This document shows positions 54,053 to 62,184 of a DNA stretch of 64,000 nucleotides, piece by piece. Below the pieces are notes generated by a model. That model was not told the DNA's origin. It searched no databases and saw only the letters and a list, made by a program, of their open reading frames with translations. Source of the DNA: Clostridium rhizosphaerae (GTDB lineage Bacteria; Bacillota; Clostridia; Clostridiales; Clostridiaceae); assembly GCF_016765585.1 (NCBI RefSeq), contig NZ_JAESWC010000004.1, positions 1-64,000 on the forward strand, given 5' to 3'. Both the position numbers and the translations under genes were made by a program. How positions within the stretch are numbered: the first letter of the stretch is position 1; each line of letters begins with the position of its first letter.

Positions 54053-55354
54053 TTAGATTCTATAAAACTCCTCAAAGGACTTCAGTACATAATTATGATC
54101 CTTAACTCCTCCAAGCTCTCTAACTGAATGCATTGCAAGTATTGGAGTACCCATATCTACTGAACGAATTGCAAGATGGGTTGAAGAAATAGGTCCTATA
54201 GTTGAGCCTCCTGGAGCATCTGAACGATTAACAAATCTTTGTACCGGCACTCCTGCTTTTTCACAAATTTGTTCGTAAACAGCAGCCGAATTACTGTCTG
54301 TAGTATAGCTTTGATTTGCCGCAAGCTTTATAACCGGTCCTTTATTTATTACCGGCCTATTAACTGGATCTGCCTTGTCTCCACTGTTTGGATGTACTGC
54401 ATGAGCTAAGTCAGCTGATATCATAAAGCTTCTTGAAATTGCTCTAAAGAAATCTTCTCTGTCTCCGCCTGATGCTAATACTATTCTTTCTAATAAATTT
54501 GAAAGGAGCTCAGAATCTGCACCTTGTTTTGTTGAGCTTCCTACCTCTTCATTATCGAAGCAAGCCATCACATTAGTAGCTTCTGAAACACCGCCATTAA
54601 TTAAAGCTTTTATTCCTGCATGAACCATAGATAAGTCATCAAGTCTTGAACTTGATATAAACTCATCATTTAATCCAATTATTTTTCCTTTTTCAAATTC
54701 ATATAAGAACAAATCAAAATCAAGTATATCTTTTGGTTCTACTTTAATTTCAGCAGCTACTGCATTTAAAAGATAATTTCCCTTCTCCATTTCTTCATTT
54801 ACAAGCGAAATCACTGGAAGCATATCTTTTTGTCTATTCAGCTCTACACCTTTGTTAACTTCTCTATTCATATGTATAGCTAAATTAGGTATTATAAGAA
54901 TTGGCTTATTTATATTTACAAATTTAGTTTCTGGATATAAAGGACTTTCTCCCTCTAATGTTACTCTTCCAGCCACTCCTAAAGGCCTGTCAAGCCAAGT
55001 ATTTAAGATTGGTCCTCCATACACTTCTGTATTTAATTTTACATAAGTGTTTTCAGAAGTCATTTCTGGATTTGGCTTAATTCTGAAGCTTGGTGAATCG
55101 GTGTGTGCTCCGATAAGTTTAAAACCTTTTTCTGATAGGTTTCCATTTCCTAAAACAAAAGCGAATACCGCTGAATCATTCTTGGTAACAAAGTACTTTC
55201 CACCTTTCTCAAGCTTCCATTTATCCTCTTGCTTAAGCTCAGTAAATCCCTCTTTAATAAGTATGTTCTTTACATTTAATGCCGCATGAAAAGCAGATGG
55301 GCTTTCATATATAAAGTCTATAAGTTCCTGCGCTAGTATTAATTCTTCTGACAT
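54053..55354 (-). CDS. apeB: M18-family aminopeptidase
   Basis: A 433-residue co-catalytic metallopeptidase of the aspartyl aminopeptidase family. The first metal ligand is the His of GAHTDSPSFRIKP (about residue 82), the bridging acid sits in SSRLDDLSMVHA (about residue 235), and FDNEEVGSSTKQGADS holds the general-base and metal Glu. DLAHAVHPN and MHSVRELGG complete the site. It is cytoplasmic and releases N-terminal residues, probably acidic or neutral, during peptide turnover. ATG follows a GGGGAC-type site. It is monocistronic and divergent from the CDF transporter. Confidence 0.93.
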   Translation of the reverse strand: MSEELILAQELIDFIYESPSAFHAALNVKNILIKEGFTELKQEDKWKLEKGGKYFVTKNDSAVFAFVLGNGNLSEKGFKLIGAHTDSPSFRIKPNPEMTSENTYVKLNTEVYGGPILNTWLDRPLGVAGRVTLEGESPLYPETKFVNINKPILIIPNLAIHMNREVNKGVELNRQKDMLPVISLVNEEMEKGNYLLNAVAAEIKVEPKDILDFDLFLYEFEKGKIIGLNDEFISSSRLDDLSMVHAGIKALINGGVSEATNVMACFDNEEVGSSTKQGADSELLSNLLERIVLASGGDREDFFRAISRSFMISADLAHAVHPNSGDKADPVNRPVINKGPVIKLAANQSYTTDSNSAAVYEQICEKAGVPVQRFVNRSDAPGGSTIGPISSTHLAIRSVDMGTPILAMHSVRELGGVKDHNYVLKSFEEFYRI

Positions 55355-55407
55355 GTATTTATAGTCCCCTTTCTATATACATAATGTATTTATTTAAAGC
55401 TAATTAT

Positions 55408-55441
55408 AATTAAAGACATTAATTAAAGACATTAATTAAAG
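55408..55441. repeat. 13-bp tandem repeat upstream of the CDF gene
   Basis: AATTAAAGACATT occurs twice in tandem with a third partial copy, about 125 bases upstream of the CDF transporter start and 55 bases upstream of the divergent aminopeptidase start. It could be a regulator site or simple slippage. Nothing else was recognised in the 55355-55565 gap. Confidence 0.5.
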
Positions 55442-55565
55442 TATATCAAATACCTACATATATTTTCCACTTTTTTATAAAAATAGTTAACACTTTGCTG
55501 CTATATGATATATCTATAGCACTATTCTTTAAATTATATACTAATGATAAGTGAGGTAAATATCA

Positions 55566-56750
55566 ATGCTGTCTAAATTTTTAGTTTCACGATTTATTAG
55601 AAATTACAAAGATACAAAAGAAGAAAATGTAAGAATTAAATATGGTTTTCTGGCAGGAACAATTGGCATAATCGCTAACTTCCTGCTCTTTGCAGTAAAA
55701 CTCTCAGTTGGCCTTGTAACACATAGCATAGCTATAACTGCAGACGCCTTTAATAATTTATCGGACACTGCTTCATCAATCATTACTATAGTTGGGTTTA
55801 AGCTTGCAAATAAGCCTGCTGACGAAGAGCATCCCTTTGGACATGGAAGAATTGAGTATTTATCAGCTCTGGCAGTTTCATTCATCATTATGCTTGTAGG
55901 TTTTCAATTTGTAAAAGAATCCTTTGATAGGATTTTTAATCCAGCTGAAATTAATTTTTCATTTGTACCCTTTGTACTAATCGTTATATCTGTAATGATT
56001 AAGTTTTGGCTAAGCCGTTTTAATAAATTTATAGCTAATTCTATAGACTCAGGAGCTTTAAAAGCTTCTTCTTTTGATGCATTAGCTGATGTAATTATTT
56101 CTAGTGTAACTGCTTTATCTCTTTTGCTGTCCAAGTGGATATCCTTTCCTTTAGACAGCTATTTAGGTATTTTAGTAGCTTTGTTCATATTATATTCAGG
56201 CTTCTCTCTTACAAAAGAAACTCTAAATCCACTGCTTGGAGAAGCTCCTGATCAGACTCTTGTAGAAAATATTAAATCAGGTATTCTAAGCTATGAGTAT
56301 ATCAGCGGTGTTCATGATCTAGTTATACACAACTATGGCCCTGGCAGATGTATGGCTTCTATTCATGCCGAAGTTCCCTGTGATATTTCTATAGTTAAAA
56401 TACATGAAGTAATTGATAAAGCAGAGAAAGAGCTTTCGAATAAATTAAAAATTTTTTTAGTTATTCATATGGATCCAATAAATACTAACAGTATTGAGGT
56501 TAATAAGGCCAGACATGAACTAGAGAAAGTCTTAAAAAGTTTTCCCTTGGTAAAATCCATTCATGACTTTAGAGTTGTTGGTGATGGTTTATATAAAAAT
56601 CTCGTATTTGATTTAGTTGTTGAACATACAAAAGGTTTTAAGTCTGAGGATGAGGAAAGGTTAAAGAAAGAAATAGACAAAGAATTGAAAAGTATACACC
56701 CAAGTTATAACTCTATGATAACCATAGACAAGGATTTTACAGTATTATAG
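55566..56750 (+). CDS. cation diffusion facilitator transporter
   Basis: A 394-residue CDF efflux protein for divalent metals (zinc, manganese or iron). Six membrane helices; helix 2 carries ITADAFNNLSDTASS, the family signature with the metal-binding acidic pair, and HPFGHGRIEYL follows. Helix 5 repeats the pattern in SFDALADVIISS. The cytoplasmic C-terminal dimer domain begins near residue 225 (GVHDLVIHNYGPGR, HAEVP), with an extra C-terminal lobe of about 90 residues beyond the usual 300-residue form. It acts at the cell membrane by proton exchange. It is convergent with the TnpB-like gene. Confidence 0.92.
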   Translation: MLSKFLVSRFIRNYKDTKEENVRIKYGFLAGTIGIIANFLLFAVKLSVGLVTHSIAITADAFNNLSDTASSIITIVGFKLANKPADEEHPFGHGRIEYLSALAVSFIIMLVGFQFVKESFDRIFNPAEINFSFVPFVLIVISVMIKFWLSRFNKFIANSIDSGALKASSFDALADVIISSVTALSLLLSKWISFPLDSYLGILVALFILYSGFSLTKETLNPLLGEAPDQTLVENIKSGILSYEYISGVHDLVIHNYGPGRCMASIHAEVPCDISIVKIHEVIDKAEKELSNKLKIFLVIHMDPINTNSIEVNKARHELEKVLKSFPLVKSIHDFRVVGDGLYKNLVFDLVVEHTKGFKSEDEERLKKEIDKELKSIHPSYNSMITIDKDFTVL

Positions 56751-56751
56751 A

Positions 56752-56828
56752 TAGCTGCCTTTAATGCAATGCATTCCTGCTCTGCAGGTTTTAGCCTATA
56801 CTAGATGCTAGGCAGGGTGCGGCAGCTA
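56752..56828 (-). ncRNA. compact three-way-junction RNA candidate downstream of the TnpB-like gene
   Basis: The outer stem TAGCTGCC and GGCAGCTA (56752-56759 and 56821-56828) closes two inner hairpins. Read on the minus strand these are GCCTAGCATCTAGTATAGGC (five-bp stem) and CCTGC with GCAGG around AGA. There is no T-run on either strand, so it is not an ordinary terminator, although it fills the gap between two convergent genes. Its place, just past the 3' end of a TnpB relative, is where omega-RNA scaffolds are encoded. Function and expression are inference. Confidence 0.45.
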
Positions 56829-56843
56829 AAACACCCAATTTAT

Positions 56844-58313
56844 TTAATTATCTTCTACTAACTTTAAAGTACTTTTGTCAGCTTCTAATCTTTTAATTAA
56901 ACTTAATTTCTTTTTATAATTCTCATTTTCTTTTTCTAAATTTACATTTTCATAAAAATTAGTAATTATTCTATCAATTTCGCCCATAAATTCTTTCTGG
57001 CAGTCAAAAGGATTAGTCGGATAATAATTTAACCCTATATCTTCATTTACAAAAACTATTCCCTTATTTGTTTTTTTAACTATTATTAATATCTTTTCAC
57101 TGCTATAGTGAATCAGCTTTCTTGCCAAATTTATACTCCCTGCTTTTTCTACTTCTGTAGTTTTACCGCAAGAAGTGCATAATAATATTTTATTTGAAAA
57201 TCTGTTTGATTTAGAATTGTGATTACAATACGGACAAGTACTAAAAATCCTTACTGCACTAACTCTTATAGGGGACTTCATACCATTAGCTTTTAATTTA
57301 TTAGAAATTATATCATGCAAGCTATTATAATTACTGCAATTCATTATTGGTATATATTGCCTTCCCTGCTTATCTTTATATGATAAATTATCTCCTTTAT
57401 CAGTAAGCTTCTCTACAATAACCTGGCATCTATTCCTGCCTGCTATGTTTACCAGACTGTTAGCAATAATATTTAGTTTATCCTTACTAAAAGCTGATGC
57501 TGATTCATAACCTTCTAAGAGTATATTTCCTCTGTTATCAACTACTGCATAATTTATTGTTTTATCCATTCCTCTGCTGATACCCATATAATTTATTGGA
57601 GGAGGGGCTTCCTCAACATTTCTTACTATATTTATAGCTAAATAATATTCCTTGTTTCTTTTTATAAGCCTGGCTGTTTTTAATATATCGGGAGTATTTA
57701 TAGCTTCTTTAAGATATTCTTCCTGCCACTTTCCAAAGGCTAGTGGAACTATTATAAAGCTTCTTTTCTTATCATTTTCAATGTAAGGTTCTTTATCCTC
57801 AGCTATATAATCAAGCTTTCTATCATAATTTCCCATAGCTTTTTTTCTTTTTTCATTTTTAACATTCATTAAATACAGCTTTGCATAATATTTATTATTT
57901 TCTGCATCATAGAGCAGAGAGTAATTTCGATTTTTAGAATATCTGCAAAAGTAAATAGGTCTTTCTTTAAAATTCATTTGAATTCCATCAATGCTTTTTG
58001 CAGTTTTGTTATTTAGTAATCCTGCTAAAACCGCAGAAAAATCCAGCTTTATTGAGTCCTTGAAAGGTTCAGCACTGAACCTATTAAGCTTCTTTAAGGT
58101 TTCTTTATCTATCCATTTTACAATATCCCTTGTCTTGTAATATCCTGTAGAAGATTTATAGTTTTCCTTTATCATATCAATTTCAGTATAAGCTTTATTC
58201 ATCAAATAAGCATAAGCCCTAGAATAGTTCTCTAAGGCTTCATCAATTACATTCCTTTTATTAGAACTTGGCTTATATAGCTTGAGCTCTATAGTTTTCA
58301 TAGATATTCCCAT
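56844..58313 (-). CDS. TnpB/Cas12-like protein with degraded RuvC site
   Basis: A 489-residue protein. Residues about 240-400 form a TnpB-like RuvC domain. RuvC-I is YMGISRGMDKT, with Ser246 where the catalytic Asp (GIDxG) is expected. RuvC-II keeps Glu301 in VIVEKL. The zinc ribbon is CPYC (360-363) and CTSC (379-382). RuvC-III is EVEKAGSINLA, with Glu389 in the usual Asp position and DxNAA lost. The N-terminal 230 residues would be the RNA/DNA recognition part. About 85 charged residues extend past the RuvC domain and end in a probable coiled coil. No tnpA and no transposon ends were seen. It starts 33 bases after the phosphatase gene on the same strand. Probably a nuclease-dead, exapted TnpB; a role in RNA-guided regulation is inference. 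Confidence 0.7.
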   Translation of the reverse strand: MGISMKTIELKLYKPSSNKRNVIDEALENYSRAYAYLMNKAYTEIDMIKENYKSSTGYYKTRDIVKWIDKETLKKLNRFSAEPFKDSIKLDFSAVLAGLLNNKTAKSIDGIQMNFKERPIYFCRYSKNRNYSLLYDAENNKYYAKLYLMNVKNEKRKKAMGNYDRKLDYIAEDKEPYIENDKKRSFIIVPLAFGKWQEEYLKEAINTPDILKTARLIKRNKEYYLAINIVRNVEEAPPPINYMGISRGMDKTINYAVVDNRGNILLEGYESASAFSKDKLNIIANSLVNIAGRNRCQVIVEKLTDKGDNLSYKDKQGRQYIPIMNCSNYNSLHDIISNKLKANGMKSPIRVSAVRIFSTCPYCNHNSKSNRFSNKILLCTSCGKTTEVEKAGSINLARKLIHYSSEKILIIVKKTNKGIVFVNEDIGLNYYPTNPFDCQKEFMGEIDRIITNFYENVNLEKENENYKKKLSLIKRLEADKSTLKLVEDN

Positions 58314-58346
58314 AATGTATCACCGCTTCTATCAGCATAAAATTAT

Positions 58347-59519
58347 CTAGAAATATTCAACAAATACTTTTTTACCTAATTGCTTCAGATGATTTTCCAT
58401 ATCATTTACCAGCTTCAGCTTCATTCCTAGGTTTATAGGAAAATCAGGATTTTGGTGAGCAGGATTTATTGCTCTTCCTACTAAAAAATTAACTTCAGTG
58501 CTCTCTTCTAGCAAAAGCTTAGCAAGTTTTGATGCTCCATCTTCTTTATTTAAACCTGAAAAGTCCTGCAAAAGATTGTCTGGGTTTAAATATTTTTTAG
58601 CATGCTCTAAAGCCTTATACATAGTCAAAACACCTTCTGTAGTTAAATCTATTCCTTCAATTCTTGCTGTAGGCGGTATTGAAGGATCAATATAATTAAA
58701 GCTAGTAATAATCTCTCTACCTGTTACCTTACTTACAATTTGGGCTGTAGTACCGCCGCAAATAATCTTTTTTCCCTTTTGATTTATAAATTTATCAACT
58801 ACATAGCTGTCCAAGTTTTTATCTAAAGGAGGTCCGATTAAAACATTTACCGGCTGAGCATTTCTTACCTTTACAGCTACAACTGTTGTATCGTCTCCAG
58901 CCTTTCCTGCATATAAACTATCGCAGGCAGAAAGCAGCGTATTGGAAATACTTTTTACGGACATGTCTTTTTTATAAATTCTTTCCGCATATTCTTTAAC
59001 ATTTTCCCACTGCCACCCTAAATTAAGGCATTCACCAACTCCGGCATGTATTGCTCCATCAGTTATCAGAATAATTACGTCCTCTGGGCCCATCATAAAT
59101 CTGCTTTCCTTAATGAGCTTACCTTCAATTTCTCTTTCTTGCTTATCTGTTGGTACAAACTTACCTCTTTTTAGTTTTATAGCAGAAGGATTATCAAATT
59201 CTACTAAATATGCTTCTCCATTTTCATATATCTGAAGTATCGAAAAGGTTGAATAGGCTAAGTCTCTGACTTTACATACAGGAAGCGTAGATGCGATAGT
59301 TTCAACAGCTTCTTCTATAGTTGATCCCATAGAAAGCATAGTACCAATTATCTTACTTGTAAGCGTAGACAATATATTTGCCTTTACTCCGCTTCCTAGT
59401 CCATCCGCAAGTACTATAATCACAGAATTATCGCTTCTTAGTACTTCAACCTTATCTCCACATAGCTCTTCTTTGTACTTATTTATGCTTGCATAATCTA
59501 CATCTACAAATAAGCTCAT
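58347..59519 (-). CDS. SpoIIE/PP2C-type phosphatase, HfsC-like
   Basis: A 390-residue protein. The first 220 residues are a PP2C/SpoIIE phosphatase domain: VLADGLGSG (metal-binding Asp, about residue 38), ILITDGAIHAG, and AGDDTTVVAVK at the end. The remaining 160 residues (IGPPLDKNLDSYVVDKFINQKGK onward) are the unassigned C-terminal part typical of phosphatases found beside group C [FeFe]-hydrogenases. The start overlaps the stop of the hydrogenase-like gene by 4 bases (ATGA), so the two are coupled in translation. It likely relays the redox or hydrogen state sensed by that partner by dephosphorylating a target protein. Confidence 0.82.
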   Translation of the reverse strand: MSLFVDVDYASINKYKEELCGDKVEVLRSDNSVIIVLADGLGSGVKANILSTLTSKIIGTMLSMGSTIEEAVETIASTLPVCKVRDLAYSTFSILQIYENGEAYLVEFDNPSAIKLKRGKFVPTDKQEREIEGKLIKESRFMMGPEDVIILITDGAIHAGVGECLNLGWQWENVKEYAERIYKKDMSVKSISNTLLSACDSLYAGKAGDDTTVVAVKVRNAQPVNVLIGPPLDKNLDSYVVDKFINQKGKKIICGGTTAQIVSKVTGREIITSFNYIDPSIPPTARIEGIDLTTEGVLTMYKALEHAKKYLNPDNLLQDFSGLNKEDGASKLAKLLLEESTEVNFLVGRAINPAHQNPDFPINLGMKLKLVNDMENHLKQLGKKVFVEYF

Positions 59520-61237
59520 ATTTCTTCACCCATTTCAACCTGCATTGATTTTTTAAGTTTTGTTAGGGCTACTTTGGTCTCAGCAGTAGTTTCACCTAAA
59601 AGACTCGCAATTTCTTGAGCTACTCTCATCTGCTTATCTATAACCTTCTGAGCTATTTCTATAGTTTCACTTCTTACCTTATTAAGCTTTTGATTTTGCT
59701 TTTCATCTTTAGTTATATCCTTCATTACTATCATCAGCATATGATTTTCTTTCAAATACAATATAGACTGTTCTACCACCACGTTATATTTTAAATAAGT
59801 ATATTTACTATTTAAAATATTTTGTTTAGTATCATTAACAGTTAGTATATCCAGACAGTCTAAAATATCAAATATACTCCTATTTTGAAGCTCCTCACAT
59901 TCTAAATTGAAAAGTCTTCGAGCAGCCATATTTGCTTCTTGAACAGTAAGTTCTTCAGTAACTGCAAAAATAGCATTTGGAGTAGAATTTATTATAACGT
60001 TAGAAATAGATTCCGCTCTTTCTCTCATGTATGGTACACACATATGAAGCTCAGCCTTCTTATTATAAACAGCTACAGCCTTGTCTCTGCAAGTCATATA
60101 TCCGCAGGCCCCGCAGTTTAATTCCTGCTCCTTTGTGTATTTTCCTATTTTACTTAAAATATCCTCTATAATCTTGTCCTCTGGAACAATATAAGAGTTC
60201 GATTTATTTTTAAAAGCTTTAGTTAAGCTTATCTCTCTATCATACTCCATAATAGTATTATGACTTAAAGAAGATTTATGAGCATATTCTAAAAGTCTTT
60301 CTCTCATTATTAAATATCCGGGATTTTCAGAGTTCATGCAGGTACCGCCCAAGCATGCCCCTCTGCAGCTATTCATTTCAATAAAATAATCCTTAACTTT
60401 ATCATTTCTTAACTGTTCTAAAACCTCTATACATCTATCTAATCCATCAAATTTCATAAGCTTATAATTGTGTTTCTTTGGACTCCCAAGAGACTTTATT
60501 ATCCCTCCAGGAGTTGGATAATACCTTGCATTAAAATTAAATTCTATATTTTTAAGCTCTGCCTCTTCCGTGCTGTCGAATGATAAATTTTCATCCTTCA
60601 TCCATTGTTCTAATTCCTCAAAAGTTATAACTGCATCCAAAACATCTTCCTCAAGCTCCTTACATTCTTGCTTTTTAGAAAGACACGGACCAATAAATAC
60701 AACTTTAATTCTAGAGCCATAGAGCTCTTTAAGCATTTTGCCATGAGCAACCATTGGGGAAACTACTGGCGCCATTTGCTCAATCAACTCTGGATAATGT
60801 TTTTCTATCAAGGATACAATTGTAGGGCAGGCTGTTGTAATTATATTTTTCATTTGCTTCTTTTCTAATAGCTTTTGATATTCTGCTGATACTGCCGAAG
60901 CACCAACAGCTGTTTCTTCTATATAAGTAAATCCAAGTTTTTTAAATACAGAATATGCTTGTCTTAAATCCTGCAAGTTAAAGGCTGCCATAAAAGAAGG
61001 TGCGATACTAGCATATATTTTAAGCTTTTTATCTGCAAAACCTTTTACCTTTTCCACATCATTTTTAACACTTTTTGCATTTTGAGGGCATACCTGCAGG
61101 CATTTTCCGCAAAATACACATTCCTCTTCAATGACCTGTGCATGATCATTTTTTAAAGATATAGCTTTGACTGGGCAGCTTCTAACGCATTTATAACAAT
61201 TTTTGCAATTAACCTCTTTAAATTGTATTGTACTCAT
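59516..61237 (-). CDS. sensory [FeFe]-hydrogenase-like protein with PAS domain, HfsB-like
   Basis: A protein of about 573 residues. Two [4Fe-4S] motifs at the N-terminus (CKNCYKCVRSCP, CVFCGKCLQVCP). The H-cluster domain follows with L1 TTACPTIV, L2 GPCLSKKQE and L3 EMNSCRGACLGG. Next is a CxxC-type iron-sulfur domain (NCGACGYMTCRDKAVA, about 390) and a PAS domain (about 430-520). In L1 the cysteine that passes protons in catalytic enzymes is Ala. This and the PAS domain are marks of group C sensory hydrogenases, so it probably senses hydrogen or redox state. ATG at 61237 follows TGGAG by 7 bases. Confidence 0.85.
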   Translation of the reverse strand: MSTIQFKEVNCKNCYKCVRSCPVKAISLKNDHAQVIEEECVFCGKCLQVCPQNAKSVKNDVEKVKGFADKKLKIYASIAPSFMAAFNLQDLRQAYSVFKKLGFTYIEETAVGASAVSAEYQKLLEKKQMKNIITTACPTIVSLIEKHYPELIEQMAPVVSPMVAHGKMLKELYGSRIKVVFIGPCLSKKQECKELEEDVLDAVITFEELEQWMKDENLSFDSTEEAELKNIEFNFNARYYPTPGGIIKSLGSPKKHNYKLMKFDGLDRCIEVLEQLRNDKVKDYFIEMNSCRGACLGGTCMNSENPGYLIMRERLLEYAHKSSLSHNTIMEYDREISLTKAFKNKSNSYIVPEDKIIEDILSKIGKYTKEQELNCGACGYMTCRDKAVAVYNKKAELHMCVPYMRERAESISNVIINSTPNAIFAVTEELTVQEANMAARRLFNLECEELQNRSIFDILDCLDILTVNDTKQNILNSKYTYLKYNVVVEQSILYLKENHMLMIVMKDITKDEKQNQKLNKVRSETIEIAQKVIDKQMRVAQEIASLLGETTAETKVALTKLKKSMQVEMGEEI

Positions 61238-61277
61238 ACAGAACTCCACCTTCCCTAGGCTTACTTCTTACAATACA

Positions 61278-61306
61278 ATAATAAAACATATACATAACTT
61301 CGTCAA
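61278..61306 (-). promoter_or_regulatory. promoter of the hfsB-hfsC-TnpB transcript
   Basis: Minus strand: -35 TTGACG (61301-61306), exactly 17 bases, -10 TATTAT (61278-61283). A direct repeat of GTCAAACATTT lies across the -35 (61302 and 61313), offering a second TTGACA and perhaps an activator site. Confidence 0.6.
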
Positions 61307-61330
61307 ACATTTGTCAAACATTTCTGATAT

Positions 61331-61531
61331 TTAAGCAGATATTCTCACGCTTAGCTCCTGATTAACTGCATTTGCTTTCACATCATATTCGTGGCAAGGA
61401 TGATTTTCAAAATCATATTCCTCTACTTTTTTATGAAAAACAAAACCTGTAAGCTCACACATACACTTAGCAGAACTTTGCCCCTTTGTATGAGTTGTTT
61501 TATAATAGTCGCATAAATCACAATGTAACAT
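61331..61531 (-). CDS. small cysteine-rich protein of unknown function
   Basis: A 66-residue product preceded by a very good AAAGGAGGG ribosome binding site 9 bases before ATG. It holds seven cysteines or metal-liking residues in order: CDLCDYY near the start, CMCEL in the middle, and HPCHEYDV near residue 46, which suggests an Fe-S or zinc site. I do not recognise the family. It is co-directional with the hydrogenase-like and phosphatase genes, upstream of their promoter, and divergent from the ferredoxin and catalytic hydrogenase genes, so a part in the same redox system is plausible. Confidence 0.6.
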   Translation of the reverse strand: MLHCDLCDYYKTTHTKGQSSAKCMCELTGFVFHKKVEEYDFENHPCHEYDVKANAVNQELSVRISA

Positions 61532-61869
61532 TTTATTTTTCCCTCCTTTTAGTGATGAACACTTTAATAATGTTTTTGCTTTTAAAATTTAATAATTTGT
61601 ATCTATCCTATAGATAAATAATATCAGCGCCAAAAAGCTGCTTCAAACAACTTTAAATTTTTTTATTTTATTGATTTTTTACATTGTATTATTAGATAAG
61701 GTTTTTTTGAATAAAGTACTGCAAAGCTTTATCACATGCAGAGTTAAGCCGCATAAAGCCATTATATTGCTCCCATTTCAAAATATAAATTGATAAGCAT
61801 TTAGTGGAATGTTATACTTTTTGTGTAAGTAATTTTATATTTTTTAAACTCGTTAGGGGGAATTATATT
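61532..61869. other. divergent intergenic region of the hydrogenase locus
   Basis: An AT-rich regulatory gap without a gene. It contains the near-palindrome ATCTATCCTATAGAT (61601-61615), a possible operator, and several weak promoter-like stretches. No Rex consensus (TTGTTAANNNNTTAACAA) was recognised. The longer frame that reaches 61804 has no ribosome binding site. Confidence 0.4.
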
Positions 61870-62112
61870 ATGACAATAACAGTATGCATTGGAAGCAGCT
61901 GTCACCTTAAAGGTTCTTATAATATTGTTAGCGAGCTTCAAAAGCTTATTGCGGATAACAACTTAGAAAGCCAGACAGAAATAAAAGCTTCTTTTTGCCT
62001 GGGGGAATGCAAAAATGGAGTATGTGTAAAGGTTGAGGATGGCCCTGTTATTTCTGTTAATAAAGATAATATTGATGAATTTTTCAATGAACATATAATT
62101 AAAAACTTATAG
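61870..62112 (+). CDS. thioredoxin-like [2Fe-2S] ferredoxin, NuoE/HfsA-like
   Basis: An 80-residue protein with the four cysteines of a thioredoxin-like [2Fe-2S] ferredoxin: CIGSSC at residues 6-11 and CLGECKNGVC-like spacing near residue 45. Such short forms act as electron carriers or adaptor subunits next to [FeFe]-hydrogenases. The longer frame starts at 61804, but ATG at 61870 follows AGGGGGAATTATATT and fits the family N-terminus. It lies 72 bases upstream of the catalytic hydrogenase gene and was probably co-transcribed with it. Confidence 0.85.
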   Translation: MTITVCIGSSCHLKGSYNIVSELQKLIADNNLESQTEIKASFCLGECKNGVCVKVEDGPVISVNKDNIDEFFNEHIIKNL

Positions 62113-62184
62113 CACCATTAAATTTGTTTTTGCTTCTTTCACATTTGTATTTATCCTAAAATCTTTTATGAAAGAAGTGATACT

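Noticed and set aside
56752-56828. Ordinary bidirectional terminator between convergent genes
   Set aside because: The fold is multi-branched and neither strand shows a T-run after the outer stem; kept as a structured RNA candidate, though a termination role cannot be excluded.
56844-58313. Annotation as an active IS605 transposon (orfB)
   Set aside because: No tnpA was found, no flanking insertion-site signals were seen, and two of the three catalytic acids are changed.
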